DNA of 18,735 bases from DATKDF01 sp035512795 (GTDB lineage Bacteria > Acidobacteriota > Vicinamibacteria > Vicinamibacterales > SCN-69-37): positions 1 through 18,735 of the forward strand of contig DATKDF010000215.1 in assembly GCA_035512795.1 (NCBI GenBank), given 5' to 3'. The translations under genes were made by a program, and so were the position numbers. Below are positions 1-7,501 of this stretch, piece after piece. The stretch's first letter is position 1. Every line of letters starts with the position of its first letter. A model generated the notes under the pieces. The model saw nothing but the letters and a program-made list of their open reading frames with translations. It had not been told where the DNA came from and did not search any database.

Positions 1-2
1 GC

Positions 3-266
3 GCGTCCGTCACGCTCATCGAGGCGGTGCGGCAGGATCGACGCCGAGGCCTGACGATCTTCGACGAGGAATTCGTCGAGCGCCGTCGCGGCCGCCGGCC
101 GCGCCGTCATCGGTTCACCCTCACGTTCCGGACGCGGCCGCTCGACGCGACGCTCGCCCGCGTCCGGGCCGCCGGCTTCCGCACCGACGTCGTGCTTGGC
201 GACTACCGCGGCCGGCCCTGGGACGCCCGGGCGGACGCCTGGATCGTGCTGGCGCGGCGGCGCTAG
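3..266 (+). CDS. C-terminal fragment of a probable SAM-dependent methyltransferase (5' end outside window)
   Basis: The reading frame is open from the first bases of the window and closes with TAG at 264-266, so only about 87 C-terminal residues are visible. The pattern is FTLTFRTRPL, then an aGF segment (AAGFRTDVVLGDYRG), then PWDARADAWIVLARRR. This resembles the last two beta strands of class I methyltransferases, where a GF turn precedes a short strand and the chain ends in a hydrophobic strand such as WIVLARR. The nucleotide-binding motifs would lie upstream and cannot be checked. An internal GTG at position 27 is not a credible start because the frame continues upstream without a stop. 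The substrate cannot be inferred. Assignment to the methyltransferase fold is an inference from a short tail. Confidence 0.5.
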   Translation, partial: ASVTLIEAVRQDRRRGLTIFDEEFVERRRGRRPRRHRFTLTFRTRPLDATLARVRAAGFRTDVVLGDYRGRPWDARADAWIVLARRR

Positions 267-387
267 TTTCGCCACACAGCTGCTTCGGAGGCAGATCAGG
301 CACGTGGGTTCGCGACCGGACGGCATGCGCCAGAGACATCCAGGCCCCGGTCGACACGGGTTGGAGGCCAGCCGTTGCCTATTTAGC

Positions 388-393
388 TACACT
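388..393 (+). promoter_or_regulatory. Candidate -10 element (TACACT) of the padR-permease operon
   Basis: A short AT-rich island at 375-393 interrupts the GC-rich 159-base gap between the upstream gene and padR. It contains the 6-bp palindrome TAGCTA at 384-389 and TACACT at 388-393. A transcript starting near 400 would carry the Shine-Dalgarno GGAGG at 412-416 and the GTG start at 426. No good -35 is visible. The palindrome overlapping the -10 could be where PadR binds its own promoter, as PadR proteins often autoregulate, but this is inference. Confidence 0.3.
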
Positions 394-425
394 GTGGTTG
401 AATTGGCCGACGGAGGCTTGCACAC

Positions 426-767
426 GTGGGATACGTCGGCGAATTCGAACAGCTTGTCCTCTTCGCGGTCGTCGAGCTCCGCGATGAGGCGTACGGCAGC
501 GCCATCCGCGAGATGATCGAAGCGCGGACAGGCCGGGTGGTCTCGTCGGGCGCGATCAACACCACGCTCGGCCGCCTGGCGGAACGGAAGCTCGTGACCT
601 CGCGGATCGGCGAGCCGACCGCGGGGCGCGCCGGGCGACCGCGGAAGTACTACGCGATCACGGCGGCCGGCGCGCGCGCGGTGCAGGAGAGCTACAGCAC
701 CATCCAGAAAATGGCCGGCGGCGGCCTGCTGGGGCGGGTGACCAGAATGGCCAGGGGCAAGGGATGA
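426..767 (+). CDS. PadR-family transcriptional regulator
   Basis: This 113-residue protein is a winged helix-turn-helix repressor of the PadR family. It opens with a helix (EFEQLVLFAVVEL), followed by the family hallmark AYGSAIREMIE, the recognition-helix segment SGAINTTLGRLAERKLV, and the wing with GRPRKYYAITAAGARAV. The C-terminal dimerisation helix is short, as in the small PadR subclass found beside acidobacterial permeases. The GTG start at 426 is supported by GGAGG at 412-416, with a 9-base spacer. The stop codon overlaps the start of the downstream permease (ATGA, 764-767), so the two are almost certainly co-transcribed and translationally coupled. By analogy with other padR-permease pairs, the protein probably represses the operon in the absence of a signal; the ligand is unknown. 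Confidence 0.93.
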   Translation: MGYVGEFEQLVLFAVVELRDEAYGSAIREMIEARTGRVVSSGAINTTLGRLAERKLVTSRIGEPTAGRAGRPRKYYAITAAGARAVQESYSTIQKMAGGGLLGRVTRMARGKG

Positions 768-3430
768 TCGGACGCCGCAGGCCGCGTGCGCTCGGCTGGC
801 TGGCCATTCTCTTCGTCCGCGGGCCGGAAGCGCCGTTCGTGCGCGCCGACCTGGACGACTCCCACGATCGGGATCTCGCGCGCGGCCTGCCGGCCTGGCG
901 GGCCCACGGACGGTACGTCGTCAACACGCTCGTCTCCTCGTCGAGCCTGCTGGTCGAGCGGCTGCGACCCTCGGGCCTTCGCCCGTCGTGGATCGACGTC
1001 CGACTCGGCCTGCGCATGCTCGTGAAGTACCCCGTCCTGACCGGCGTGGCGCTGTTCACGCTGGCGATCGGCATTCCGGTCGGCGTTGCGCCGGCGCACT
1101 TCGCGGATGCACTCGAGGCGCCACTTCCGATCCACGAGGCCCGTCAGGTACGGCTCATCCGCTACTGGGACCTCGAAGCGCGGCGGCGAGGGCCGACGAC
1201 CATCTCTGATTTCCTGTCGTGGCGCGACACGCTGACCAGCTTCGAGTCGCTCGGCGCCGTGCGCGCCGCCGCCTACAACGTCGACACGGGCTCCGGGCAG
1301 GTCGCGTCGGTCAGCGGGGCGGAGCTCACGGCGTCGACGTTCGGTGTCCTCGGCGCACAGCCGCAGGTCGGGCGCTTCTTCATCCAGGACGACGAGCGTG
1401 CAGGCGCCGCGGCGATTGTCGTCATCGGCCACGGCCTCTGGCGTGCACGGCTCGACGGCGATCCGGCGGTCGTCGGGCGGACCATCCGTCTCGACGGCAT
1501 CGCGCACACGGTCGTCGGGGTCATGCCGGCCGGATTCGCATTCCCGGCGAGCCAGCAGCTCTGGCTGCCGCTGCGGGATCGGCCCATGCCGAATCCACGC
1601 GACGAACGGCAGGTTTCGATCTTCGGACGTCTGGCCAGTAACGCCACGCCGGAACGCGCGGAGGCCGAAGTCCGGGTGGCCCAGCTCGCTCGCGCAGGCG
1701 GAGGCGAGGTCGCGGCGAGGTTCGTGCCCGAGGTGCTGCCCACGTCGTTCCTGCTGATGGGCGGACTGCCGAAGGGCGGTTTTCGCAGCCTGCCCGAGTT
1801 CCGGTTCATCCAGATCCTGACGCTGGTCCCGCTGTTTGTCGCCTGCGCGAACGTCGGCCTGCTGATCTTCGCGCGCACGGCCACACGCTCGTCGGAGTTC
1901 GCGGTGCGGACGGCGCTCGGCGCCAGCCGCGCGCGCATCCTGACCCAGGTGTTCACCGAGTCGCTGGTGCTGTCGGTGGCGGCGGCGTCGGTGAGCCTGC
2001 TCCTCGGGGGCGTGATCACGGCGAGCGGACTCGTGACCCGGTTCATGGGCGGCATGGGCATCGAGCTGCCCGACTGGGTCGACTTCGGCCTGACCGGCAC
2101 AACGGTGCTCCGCGCGCTCGGCCTGGCCGTGCTGAGCGCCGTCATAGCCGGGGTGGCGCCGATCTTCCGCGTGACAGGACGTTCGATTAACCAGAGCATC
2201 CAGCGCGCGCGCGCCGGACGGTCGGGCACCCGCTTCGGGGGACTGACCAGCGCCCTGCTCGTCGCCGATGTTGCCATCGCAGTGGCGATCGTGGGCTTTG
2301 CGGTCGCGCTGGCCGACAAGGCGCGCGCCACGATCGACAACGGCCAGGCCGTGGGCATCGAGGCCAGCCGATACCTGGCCGCCGAACTGCGGCTGCCCGG
2401 CGGCGCGGCCGCGCCATCGGCCACGGCACAGCAGGCCGTCGTCGATCGGCTGGAGGCGGAGCCCGGCGTTCGCGGTGTCACGGTGGCGAACGTCCTCCCC
2501 CGCATGGACCATGACATCCAGTTCGTCGAGCTGGATGGCGAAGAGCTGCCGCCCGGCTCGCCCGGGCACGGCGTGCGGACGGCGCAGGTGGACACCGGCT
2601 TCTTCGACGCGCTCGGCAAGCCGGTCCTGATGGGCCGGCCGTTCAACGCGGCGGATCTGTCCGAAGGCGCGTCGACGGTCATCGTCAACACGACGTTCGT
2701 CGAACGTCTGCTCGGCGGCGCGAACCCGATCGGCCGGCGCGTCCGCTACGTGTCACGCGGACTCGAGTCGCGAAGCTCCTGGTACGAGATCGTCGGAGTC
2801 GTCGGGCCGCTCGGCATGCACGTGCTCACGCCGGAGCAGGACGAGGGCATTTACCACCCAGCTGCACCGGGGTCGATCAACCCGGTCTGGCTGGCGGTGG
2901 ACGTCGGTCCCGATCCCGAGCAGTTCGCGCCGCGGCTCCGCACGATCGTGCGCGACGCCGCGCCGAATGCGGTGGTGACCCGAACGATGTCGCTCGACCA
3001 GGCCTACGAGGGCGATTCGTATCTGGTGGCCGCGCTGGCGCTCGGCGCCGTGCTGATGATGGGCGTCCTGCTCATGCTGGCCGCCTCGGGCATCTACGCG
3101 ATCATGTCGTTCTCGGTGGCCGAGCGCACGCGCGAGATCGGCATCCGCGTCGCGCTCGGCGCCAATCGCGGTCGCATCGCCTGGCACGTGGCGCGCCGCG
3201 CGCTCATTCAGCTGGCGGCTGGCGCGCTCCTCGGCATGCCCATCGCCGCGCTCGCCTTCTTTGAGCTCCAGGAGGGCGCGGGCCGCGATCCCTCCGTCAT
3301 CCTTGCCACCCTGCTTGCGCTGGTGCCTGGCGTCGGCATCATGATCCTCGTGGGCGTCGTCGCCTGCGCTGCGCCCACGCTGCGGGCGCTCCGCGTCACG
3401 CCGGTGGAGGCCCTCAAAGTCGAGGGCTGA
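764..3430 (+). CDS. ADOP-type ABC transporter permease (MacB/FtsX family, two FtsX domains, orphan)
   Basis: The 888-residue protein belongs to the large acidobacterial permease group related to MacB. Residues 1-80 form a soluble prefix (LDDSHDRDLARGLPAWRAH resembles permease prefix domain 2). A membrane segment near 90-112 is followed by a periplasmic MacB-core-like domain (about 113-345). Then come three helices (about 346-470) with the FtsX signature EFAVRTALGASRARI, one helix near 493-516, a second periplasmic domain (about 520-745), and three helices (752-784, 815-833, 845-870) with the matching signature ERTREIGIRVALGANRGRI. The end TPVEALKVEG is typical. Such proteins need an MacB-type ATPase, and none is in the window. 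The first membrane helix (TLAIGIPVGVAPAHF) departs from the usual GIGANTAIFSVV form. It probably moves a lipid, peptide or drug or acts as a mechanotransmitter; the substrate is unknown. Confidence 0.93.
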   Translation: MIGRRRPRALGWLAILFVRGPEAPFVRADLDDSHDRDLARGLPAWRAHGRYVVNTLVSSSSLLVERLRPSGLRPSWIDVRLGLRMLVKYPVLTGVALFTLAIGIPVGVAPAHFADALEAPLPIHEARQVRLIRYWDLEARRRGPTTISDFLSWRDTLTSFESLGAVRAAAYNVDTGSGQVASVSGAELTASTFGVLGAQPQVGRFFIQDDERAGAAAIVVIGHGLWRARLDGDPAVVGRTIRLDGIAHTVVGVMPAGFAFPASQQLWLPLRDRPMPNPRDERQVSIFGRLASNATPERAEAEVRVAQLARAGGGEVAARFVPEVLPTSFLLMGGLPKGGFRSLPEFRFIQILTLVPLFVACANVGLLIFARTATRSSEFAVRTALGASRARILTQVFTESLVLSVAAASVSLLLGGVITASGLVTRFMGGMGIELPDWVDFGLTGTTVLRALGLAVLSAVIAGVAPIFRVTGRSINQSIQRARAGRSGTRFGGLTSALLVADVAIAVAIVGFAVALADKARATIDNGQAVGIEASRYLAAELRLPGGAAAPSATAQQAVVDRLEAEPGVRGVTVANVLPRMDHDIQFVELDGEELPPGSPGHGVRTAQVDTGFFDALGKPVLMGRPFNAADLSEGASTVIVNTTFVERLLGGANPIGRRVRYVSRGLESRSSWYEIVGVVGPLGMHVLTPEQDEGIYHPAAPGSINPVWLAVDVGPDPEQFAPRLRTIVRDAAPNAVVTRTMSLDQAYEGDSYLVAALALGAVLMMGVLLMLAASGIYAIMSFSVAERTREIGIRVALGANRGRIAWHVARRALIQLAAGALLGMPIAALAFFELQEGAGRDPSVILATLLALVPGVGIMILVGVVACAAPTLRALRVTPVEALKVEG

Positions 3431-3467
3431 TCGCACACCACCGCGGCGGGGTCGGGCCGGGACTATC

Positions 3468-3473
3468 TATAAT
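3468..3473 (+). promoter_or_regulatory. Perfect -10 hexamer TATAAT for the winged-helix/TPR gene
   Basis: TATAAT lies 38 bases after the permease stop and about 18 bases before the proposed start at 3491. A transcript from this element would begin near 3480, just at or before GGAG (3480-3483). No recognisable -35 is present 17 bases upstream, where the sequence is GC-rich. The layout closely resembles that of the PHP gene promoter at 16717. Confidence 0.6.
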
Positions 3474-3490
3474 GGCCGTGGAGCATCCTC

Positions 3491-4945
3491 CTGGATCCTG
3501 AATTCGAGATCGGCGGCTGGCGCGTGCGGCCGGCCCGGCTCATTCTCGAGCGCGACGGAGCGACGGTCCGCGTCAAGCCAAAGACGATGGACGTCCTCAT
3601 CAGCCTCGTGGACTGCGCCGGAGAGGTGCTGACCCGCGAACAGCTTCTCGAGAAAGTCTGGCAGAATGCCTACGTCACCGACGACGTCATCACGCAGGCG
3701 ATCGGCGAGCTGCGCCGCGCGCTCCACGATGACGTTCGACGCCCGGTCTTCATCGAAACGATTCCCCGCCGCGGATATCGACTGATTCATCCCGTCCGCC
3801 TCCTCACGGCGGACTGGCCCGATGCTCCCTCCGACGCTCCCGTGATTCCGGGCGCCGTCCGATCCCGGATGAGGATGGCGGTCCTGGCGGGAACAGCGTC
3901 GCTGGCCATTGCGGCGGGATCGGCGTGGCTGGCATTCGAGCTCGCGTCTGGAGCGCCGTGGCTGCGTGACTCCCGACAGGCGCCCGCGGTTGACGGACGT
4001 CCGACGCATGACACCGAGGCTTACGAGCTCTACCTGAAGGCACGCCAGCGGTTCCGGTCGTATTCGAACGACTCGATGGAGATGGCCGAGGTGTTGAGCC
4101 TGGCCGGGCGGGCAGTAGAGCGGGACCCCGACTTCGCCGAGGCGCATGCCCTGATTGCCGAGATCCAGATCAGCAGGGGTTTCTGGAATACGGGGCCTCA
4201 CGACGACATCCTCGTCGAGGCGCGTCGAGCGGCGAGCACGGCGCTCGCGATCGACCCGAATCTCGGGTATCCCCACGCCGTGCTCGGCCTGGCCACCGCC
4301 GTGCTCGATTGGCAGTGGGAGACCGGCTATCGGCAGGCCATCCACGCGACGGAACTCGATCCACGGGACATCCGGAGCCTCAGCCTCCGATCCGTCCTCT
4401 CCCTGACACGTGGGAAGACGGCCGAGGCTGTGCAGCTGGCCACTCAGGCGTACCAGCTGGCCCCAATCAACCCTCACGTTCTCGGCAATCTGAGCTGGGT
4501 GCTCTACCAGTCCCGCCAGTATGACGAGGCCGCCGAGTTCATGGTCAAGACGCTGGAAGCCGATCCCGAGGCGAACTTCGCCCGGAACTTCCTCCCGCGG
4601 GCCCTCGCCTACGCGGGAAGACACGCCGAGGCTCTGGCCGCGGCGGAGCGCGCGAGCCGCACCGGCAGGTCGGAGAGCGCACACGTCGAGACCGTGGGGC
4701 TGATCCTCGTCGCGGCCGGGCGCGCGGCGGAAGCCCGATCGCTCATTGCCCAGGCGCCGCCCGGTGCGTATCGAAGTCTCCGGGCACGCCTGGGGGATGA
4801 AACGGCTCTCCTCGACTGGCTCGACGAGCTGATCGAGCAGCGCGCGACCAGCTACGTCATGTGGCTCCGCACGGGAGACACCTGGGATCCGGTGCGCCGC
4901 CACCCGCGGTTCCAGCAGGCACTCGAACGAGTGGGACTCCACTAG
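3491..4945 (+). CDS. Winged-helix (OmpR/CadC-type) DNA-binding, membrane-anchored TPR protein
   Basis: This is a CadC-like one-component protein of about 484 residues. Residues 1-100 form a Trans_reg_C winged helix: first strand FEIGGWRVRP, PKTMDVLISLV, the recognition region around EKVWQNAYVTDDVITQAIG, and the wing ETIPRRGYRL. A single membrane segment lies near 129-152, followed by about 300 residues of TPR-like helical repeats (for example NPHVLGNLSWVLYQSRQYDEAAEF). The tail DPVRRHPRFQQALERVGL is typical of acidobacterial relatives. The first conventional start, GTG at 3524, would delete the first strand of the winged helix. The frame is open back to a TAA at 3470, with no ATG, GTG or TTG. 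I therefore place the start at CTG 3491, which has GGAG at 3480-3483 with a 7-base spacer. A one-base indel between 3478 and 3500 is the alternative. The target genes and signal are unknown. Confidence 0.85.
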   Translation: MDPEFEIGGWRVRPARLILERDGATVRVKPKTMDVLISLVDCAGEVLTREQLLEKVWQNAYVTDDVITQAIGELRRALHDDVRRPVFIETIPRRGYRLIHPVRLLTADWPDAPSDAPVIPGAVRSRMRMAVLAGTASLAIAAGSAWLAFELASGAPWLRDSRQAPAVDGRPTHDTEAYELYLKARQRFRSYSNDSMEMAEVLSLAGRAVERDPDFAEAHALIAEIQISRGFWNTGPHDDILVEARRAASTALAIDPNLGYPHAVLGLATAVLDWQWETGYRQAIHATELDPRDIRSLSLRSVLSLTRGKTAEAVQLATQAYQLAPINPHVLGNLSWVLYQSRQYDEAAEFMVKTLEADPEANFARNFLPRALAYAGRHAEALAAAERASRTGRSESAHVETVGLILVAAGRAAEARSLIAQAPPGAYRSLRARLGDETALLDWLDELIEQRATSYVMWLRTGDTWDPVRRHPRFQQALERVGLH

Positions 4946-4948
4946 ACC

Positions 4949-4969
4949 GCGGCGGGTCACCAGCGCCGC
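4949..4969. terminator. Possible bidirectional hairpin between convergent genes
   Basis: GCGGCG at 4949-4954 can pair with CGCCGC at 4964-4969 around a 9-base loop, in the 43-base gap between the stop codons of the winged-helix/TPR gene (+) and the serine protease gene (-). There is no U-tract on either strand, so intrinsic termination is only a weak possibility. Confidence 0.2.
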
Positions 4970-4988
4970 CATTCGGATCCTGCTGCCG

Positions 4989-5849
4989 TCACTGGCCGCC
5001 GACGAACTGCGAGAGAAACTCGATCGCTTCCGGAGTGTCGAGCCGGGTGCCGTTGCTCGCGCCACCCGCGCAGACTTCGCTCCCGGCGCCTGAGTGGAGC
5101 GCCATAGCCGTGTTGCCATCGAGGTAGGGCGAACCGGAGTCGCCCCGGCAGAGCCCGCCCTGTCCGGTACTCGCCTCAGTCGTCTGCAGCCGAAGCCACC
5201 GGGGCGTCAGCGCCTGGAACGGAGCGGCGGCAACCTGACGGTATCCGTGAACGACGAAGCTGATCCCTCCGTCGCCTTGACGCAGGTCGGCGCCGAATCC
5301 GACCAGCGTGTACATCCAGTTCGCCAGGTCTCCGGTCATCCAGTGCTGATCCAGTTGCCCGGGCACGGGAAGGTCCACCGGCTGTACGTCGGCGAACGTC
5401 CCTTCGGGAAAGATCAGCACTGCGAGATCGTTTGCTCGAGGGTGTCCCTGCCCGAACAGCGGGTGCACCTCGACCGTCGCTGCTTCGACCACCGTCAGGG
5501 GCTTCAGGACGCGAACGAAGGGAAGCTGGCCGAGCTCGAATGACAGCGGCTGAATGACCGGGTCGCCCGGCGCGCCGCCTTCGAGCGTGACGCCCCATCG
5601 CAGCAGAGGCGAGCTGATCTCGTCGATGCAGTGGGCCGCTGTCAGAAAGGCGTCATCGCCAATCACCGAGCCCGTACAGAGGCCCGCCCAGGGGAGGGGT
5701 CCGTTGCCATCGAGATCGAAGACCAGCGCGCCCACGGCGGGGTGCCCGTCGAGGTCGGGCTCACCGTTGATGATGGCGAGGCCGGGCGCAACTCGAAACA
5801 GCACCAGCAGAGCTGCGGCCAGGGCTGCTATTGACAATCGTGCGTTCAT
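4989..5849 (-). CDS. Secreted trypsin-fold (S1 family) serine protease
   Basis: The product is 286 residues. Residues 1-25 form a signal peptide (hydrophobic core AALAAALLVLF, predicted cut after PGLA). The mature chain would start directly at IINGEP, the S1 N-terminus motif. The catalytic triad is visible: His73 in LTAAHC, Asp141 in NDLAVL, and Ser238 in GDSGSP. Cysteine pairs expected for the fold are Cys58/Cys74 and Cys234/Cys260. The residue six before the catalytic Ser, which sets S1-pocket specificity, is Gly rather than Asp, arguing against trypsin-like Arg/Lys preference. The start is ATG 5849, not the upstream in-frame TTG at 5855, because AGGAGG (5861-5856) sits 6 bases before the ATG and directly abuts the TTG. 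It probably acts in the periplasm or outside the cell. The physiological substrate is unknown. Confidence 0.93.
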   Translation of the reverse strand: MNARLSIAALAAALLVLFRVAPGLAIINGEPDLDGHPAVGALVFDLDGNGPLPWAGLCTGSVIGDDAFLTAAHCIDEISSPLLRWGVTLEGGAPGDPVIQPLSFELGQLPFVRVLKPLTVVEAATVEVHPLFGQGHPRANDLAVLIFPEGTFADVQPVDLPVPGQLDQHWMTGDLANWMYTLVGFGADLRQGDGGISFVVHGYRQVAAAPFQALTPRWLRLQTTEASTGQGGLCRGDSGSPYLDGNTAMALHSGAGSEVCAGGASNGTRLDTPEAIEFLSQFVGGQ

Positions 5850-5914
5850 GATCAACCTCCTGTCCCGAAAGTCGCCCGCGTGGGGGCTGACTATCCAGGA
5901 GGCGATCGCACCAG

Positions 5915-5932
5915 AATGACGGCCGTGGAGTC
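5915..5932 (+). repeat. Dispersed intergenic motif, AATGAC..CCG..TGGAGTC type
   Basis: The sequence AATGACGGCCGTGGAGTC at 5915-5932 lies in the 226-base gap between the divergent protease and kinase genes. It resembles the promoter/leader segments at 3471-3483 (AATGGCCGTGGAG) and 16720-16734 (AATGACCGCTGGAGT). It shares an 11-mer ATGACGGCCGT with 16668-16678. A -10-like CAGAAT immediately precedes or overlaps it (5912-5917). No convincing gene follows; the 39-codon frame from ATG 5916 to TGA has no recognisable features. It may be a relic promoter or a small dispersed element. Confidence 0.3.
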
Positions 5933-6054
5933 CCGAACGGACGCCGAACGGGAGCTGAACACCGCACGAATCCTCTTCGGTTCGCAGGAGGCCGGGCCCA
6001 GAACCGGCGGGAGAGCGCCATCTGTCGGCGCGTGAACTGGCACCGCGCCGGTGT

Positions 6055-6060
6055 CATAAT
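6055..6060 (+). promoter_or_regulatory. Candidate -10 (CATAAT) of the kinase gene
   Basis: CATAAT lies 15 bases before the ATG at 6076. GTGAAC at 6032-6037 is a weak -35 candidate with a 17-base spacer. A transcript starting near 6067 would have a leader of about 9 bases and no Shine-Dalgarno sequence, so translation would be near-leaderless. Confidence 0.4.
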
Positions 6061-6075
6061 CCGCCTCGGCTTCCC

Positions 6076-7458
6076 ATGAGTCTGACTCCCGGCACCCGGC
6101 TCGGGCCGTACGACATCGTTTCCGCGATTGGCGAAGGCGGCATGGGCCAGGTCTATCGCGGACACGACGCCGCGCTCGGCCGCGACGTCGCCATCAAAGT
6201 GCTTCCCCGTCCTTTCGCGCACGACGCCGATCGCCTGGCCCGATTCACGCGCGAGGCCCAGACGCTCGCCGCTCTGAACCACCCGAACGTCGCGCAGATC
6301 TACGGCGTCGAGAATGCGGACGGCGCGCCGGCGCTGGTCATGGAGTTCGTCGACGGCGAGACGCTGGCCGACCTGATCGGCCGCAGCATCCTCGCGCGCG
6401 GCGGGGCTGGAGGCGGCCTGCCGGTCGACGACGTGGTGGCTCTCGCGCGGGAGATCGCGTACGGCCTCGAAGCCGCACATGAGAAGGGCATCGTGCATCG
6501 CGACCTGAAGCCGGCCAACATCAAAGTGGCCTCCGATGGCCGCGTCAAGATTCTGGACTTCGGTCTTGCCAAGGCCCTCTCGCCGGATCCGACGACGTCG
6601 AATGCGATGAACTCGCCGACGCTCACCGCGCGATCGACCTAAGCCGGAATGATCCTGGGCACCGCGGCGTACATGAGCCCCGAACAGGCGCGCGGCAAGC
6701 CGGTGGACAAGCGTGCCGATATCTGGGCCTTTGGCGCGGTCGTCTGCGAGATGCTGACGGGCGAGCGTGCGTTCGGCGGTGACACGGTCAGCGACACGCT
6801 CGCCTCCGTGCTCAAGACCGACCCGGACTGGAGCCGGCTGCCGTCCGATACGCCGTCGTATGTGCGTCGCCTGCTCATCCGCTGCCTCGAGCGCGATCCC
6901 GCCAGGCGGCTTCGGGACATCGGCGAAGCGCGCGTGGCCCTCGACTCACCCGACCCCGTCGAGACAGCCACGGCGGCCGCCTCCGTGGCGCCGGTCGCCA
7001 GCGAGTCGACACCGATCGCGCGGCGTCCCCTTCCGTGGATGGTCGCGACCGCGGTGTTCGCCAGCGCCGCCGCCGCGGGATGGCTGCTTCGGCCGTCATC
7101 GGCTCCGGCCGAGCTCGAGCTGGCGATGGCCGCACCCGGCGCCGCGGAGTACCGGATCGGCTCCAACCTCGGCGGTCCGGTGATCTCGCCGGATGGCTCG
7201 ACGGTCGCGTTCATCGCCGCCGCGGCCGGAGCGGCCAATCCGAGCCTGTGGGTCCGATCGCTCGCACGGAACGACGCCCGCCCGCTGCCGAGGACGGAGG
7301 GCGCGTTCTATCCGTTCTGGTCGCCGGACAGCACCCGGCTCGGCTTCTTCGCGGACGGCCAGCTCCGCGTCATCGCCGTCGCAAACGGGCTGCCGGAAAC
7401 CATCGCGGATGCGTCCACGGCCCGCGGTGGCGGGGGCGGGATCGAACGGCCATGTTAA
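6076..7458 (+). pseudogene. Ser/Thr protein kinase with beta-propeller domain, broken by an in-frame stop and 3' truncated
   Basis: The N-terminal 188 codons encode a PknB-type kinase lobe: Gly-loop GEGGMGQVY (19-27), Lys41 in VAIKVL, catalytic loop HRDLKPANIK (141-150) and DFG at 161-163. A TAA at 6640-6642 then interrupts the activation loop. The same frame resumes at once with AGMILGTAAYMSPEQARG, the P+1 loop and the rest of the C-lobe through to ERDPARRLRDI. In relatives the residue at the break is commonly Gln, so a single CAA-to-TAA change explains the stop. After a proline-rich linker and a membrane helix (about RRPLPWMVATAVFASAAAAG) come only two beta-propeller-like repeats (ISPDGSTVAFIA, WSPDSTRLGFFADGQ). 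The frame ends at 7458, although full relatives usually have several hundred more residues. Both parts would otherwise be called as separate genes (6076-6642 and 6649-7458). A sequencing error could explain the TAA but not the lost 3' end. Confidence 0.85.
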
Positions 7459-7461
7459 GAT
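7456..7461 (+). promoter_or_regulatory. Weak -10 candidate (TAAGAT) before yebC
   Basis: TAAGAT lies about 40 bases before the yebC start and overlaps the stop codon of the truncated kinase frame. No -35 of quality is visible upstream, where the sequence is a run of G and C. It is the best promoter candidate for the yebC-ruvCAB-fabH operon but is poorly supported. Confidence 0.25.
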
Positions 7462-7501
7462 GTCGGGTCCGCCGAGCGGGATTTCGACCTGAGGGAACGC
7501 C

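Noticed and set aside
692..2569. Long minus-strand open frame opposite the permease
   Set aside because: This is a GC-rich antisense artefact. The translation is Arg/Asp/Ala-rich and low in hydrophobic order, and the plus strand encodes a clear permease.
3472..3501. Short frame MAVEHPPGS as a possible leader peptide
   Set aside because: Its ATG lies within the TATAAT element and so upstream of the expected transcript start. Only the GTG at 3478 could be used, and this is discussed with the start-site finding.
3467..5119. Minus-strand open frame opposite the winged-helix/TPR gene
   Set aside because: It overlaps both the TPR gene and the end of the protease gene, has no domain, and its composition is that of a shadow frame.
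5916..6035. 39-codon plus-strand frame between the protease and kinase genes
   Set aside because: It starts inside the promoter-like motif, has no Shine-Dalgarno site and no recognisable pattern. I treat it as non-coding.
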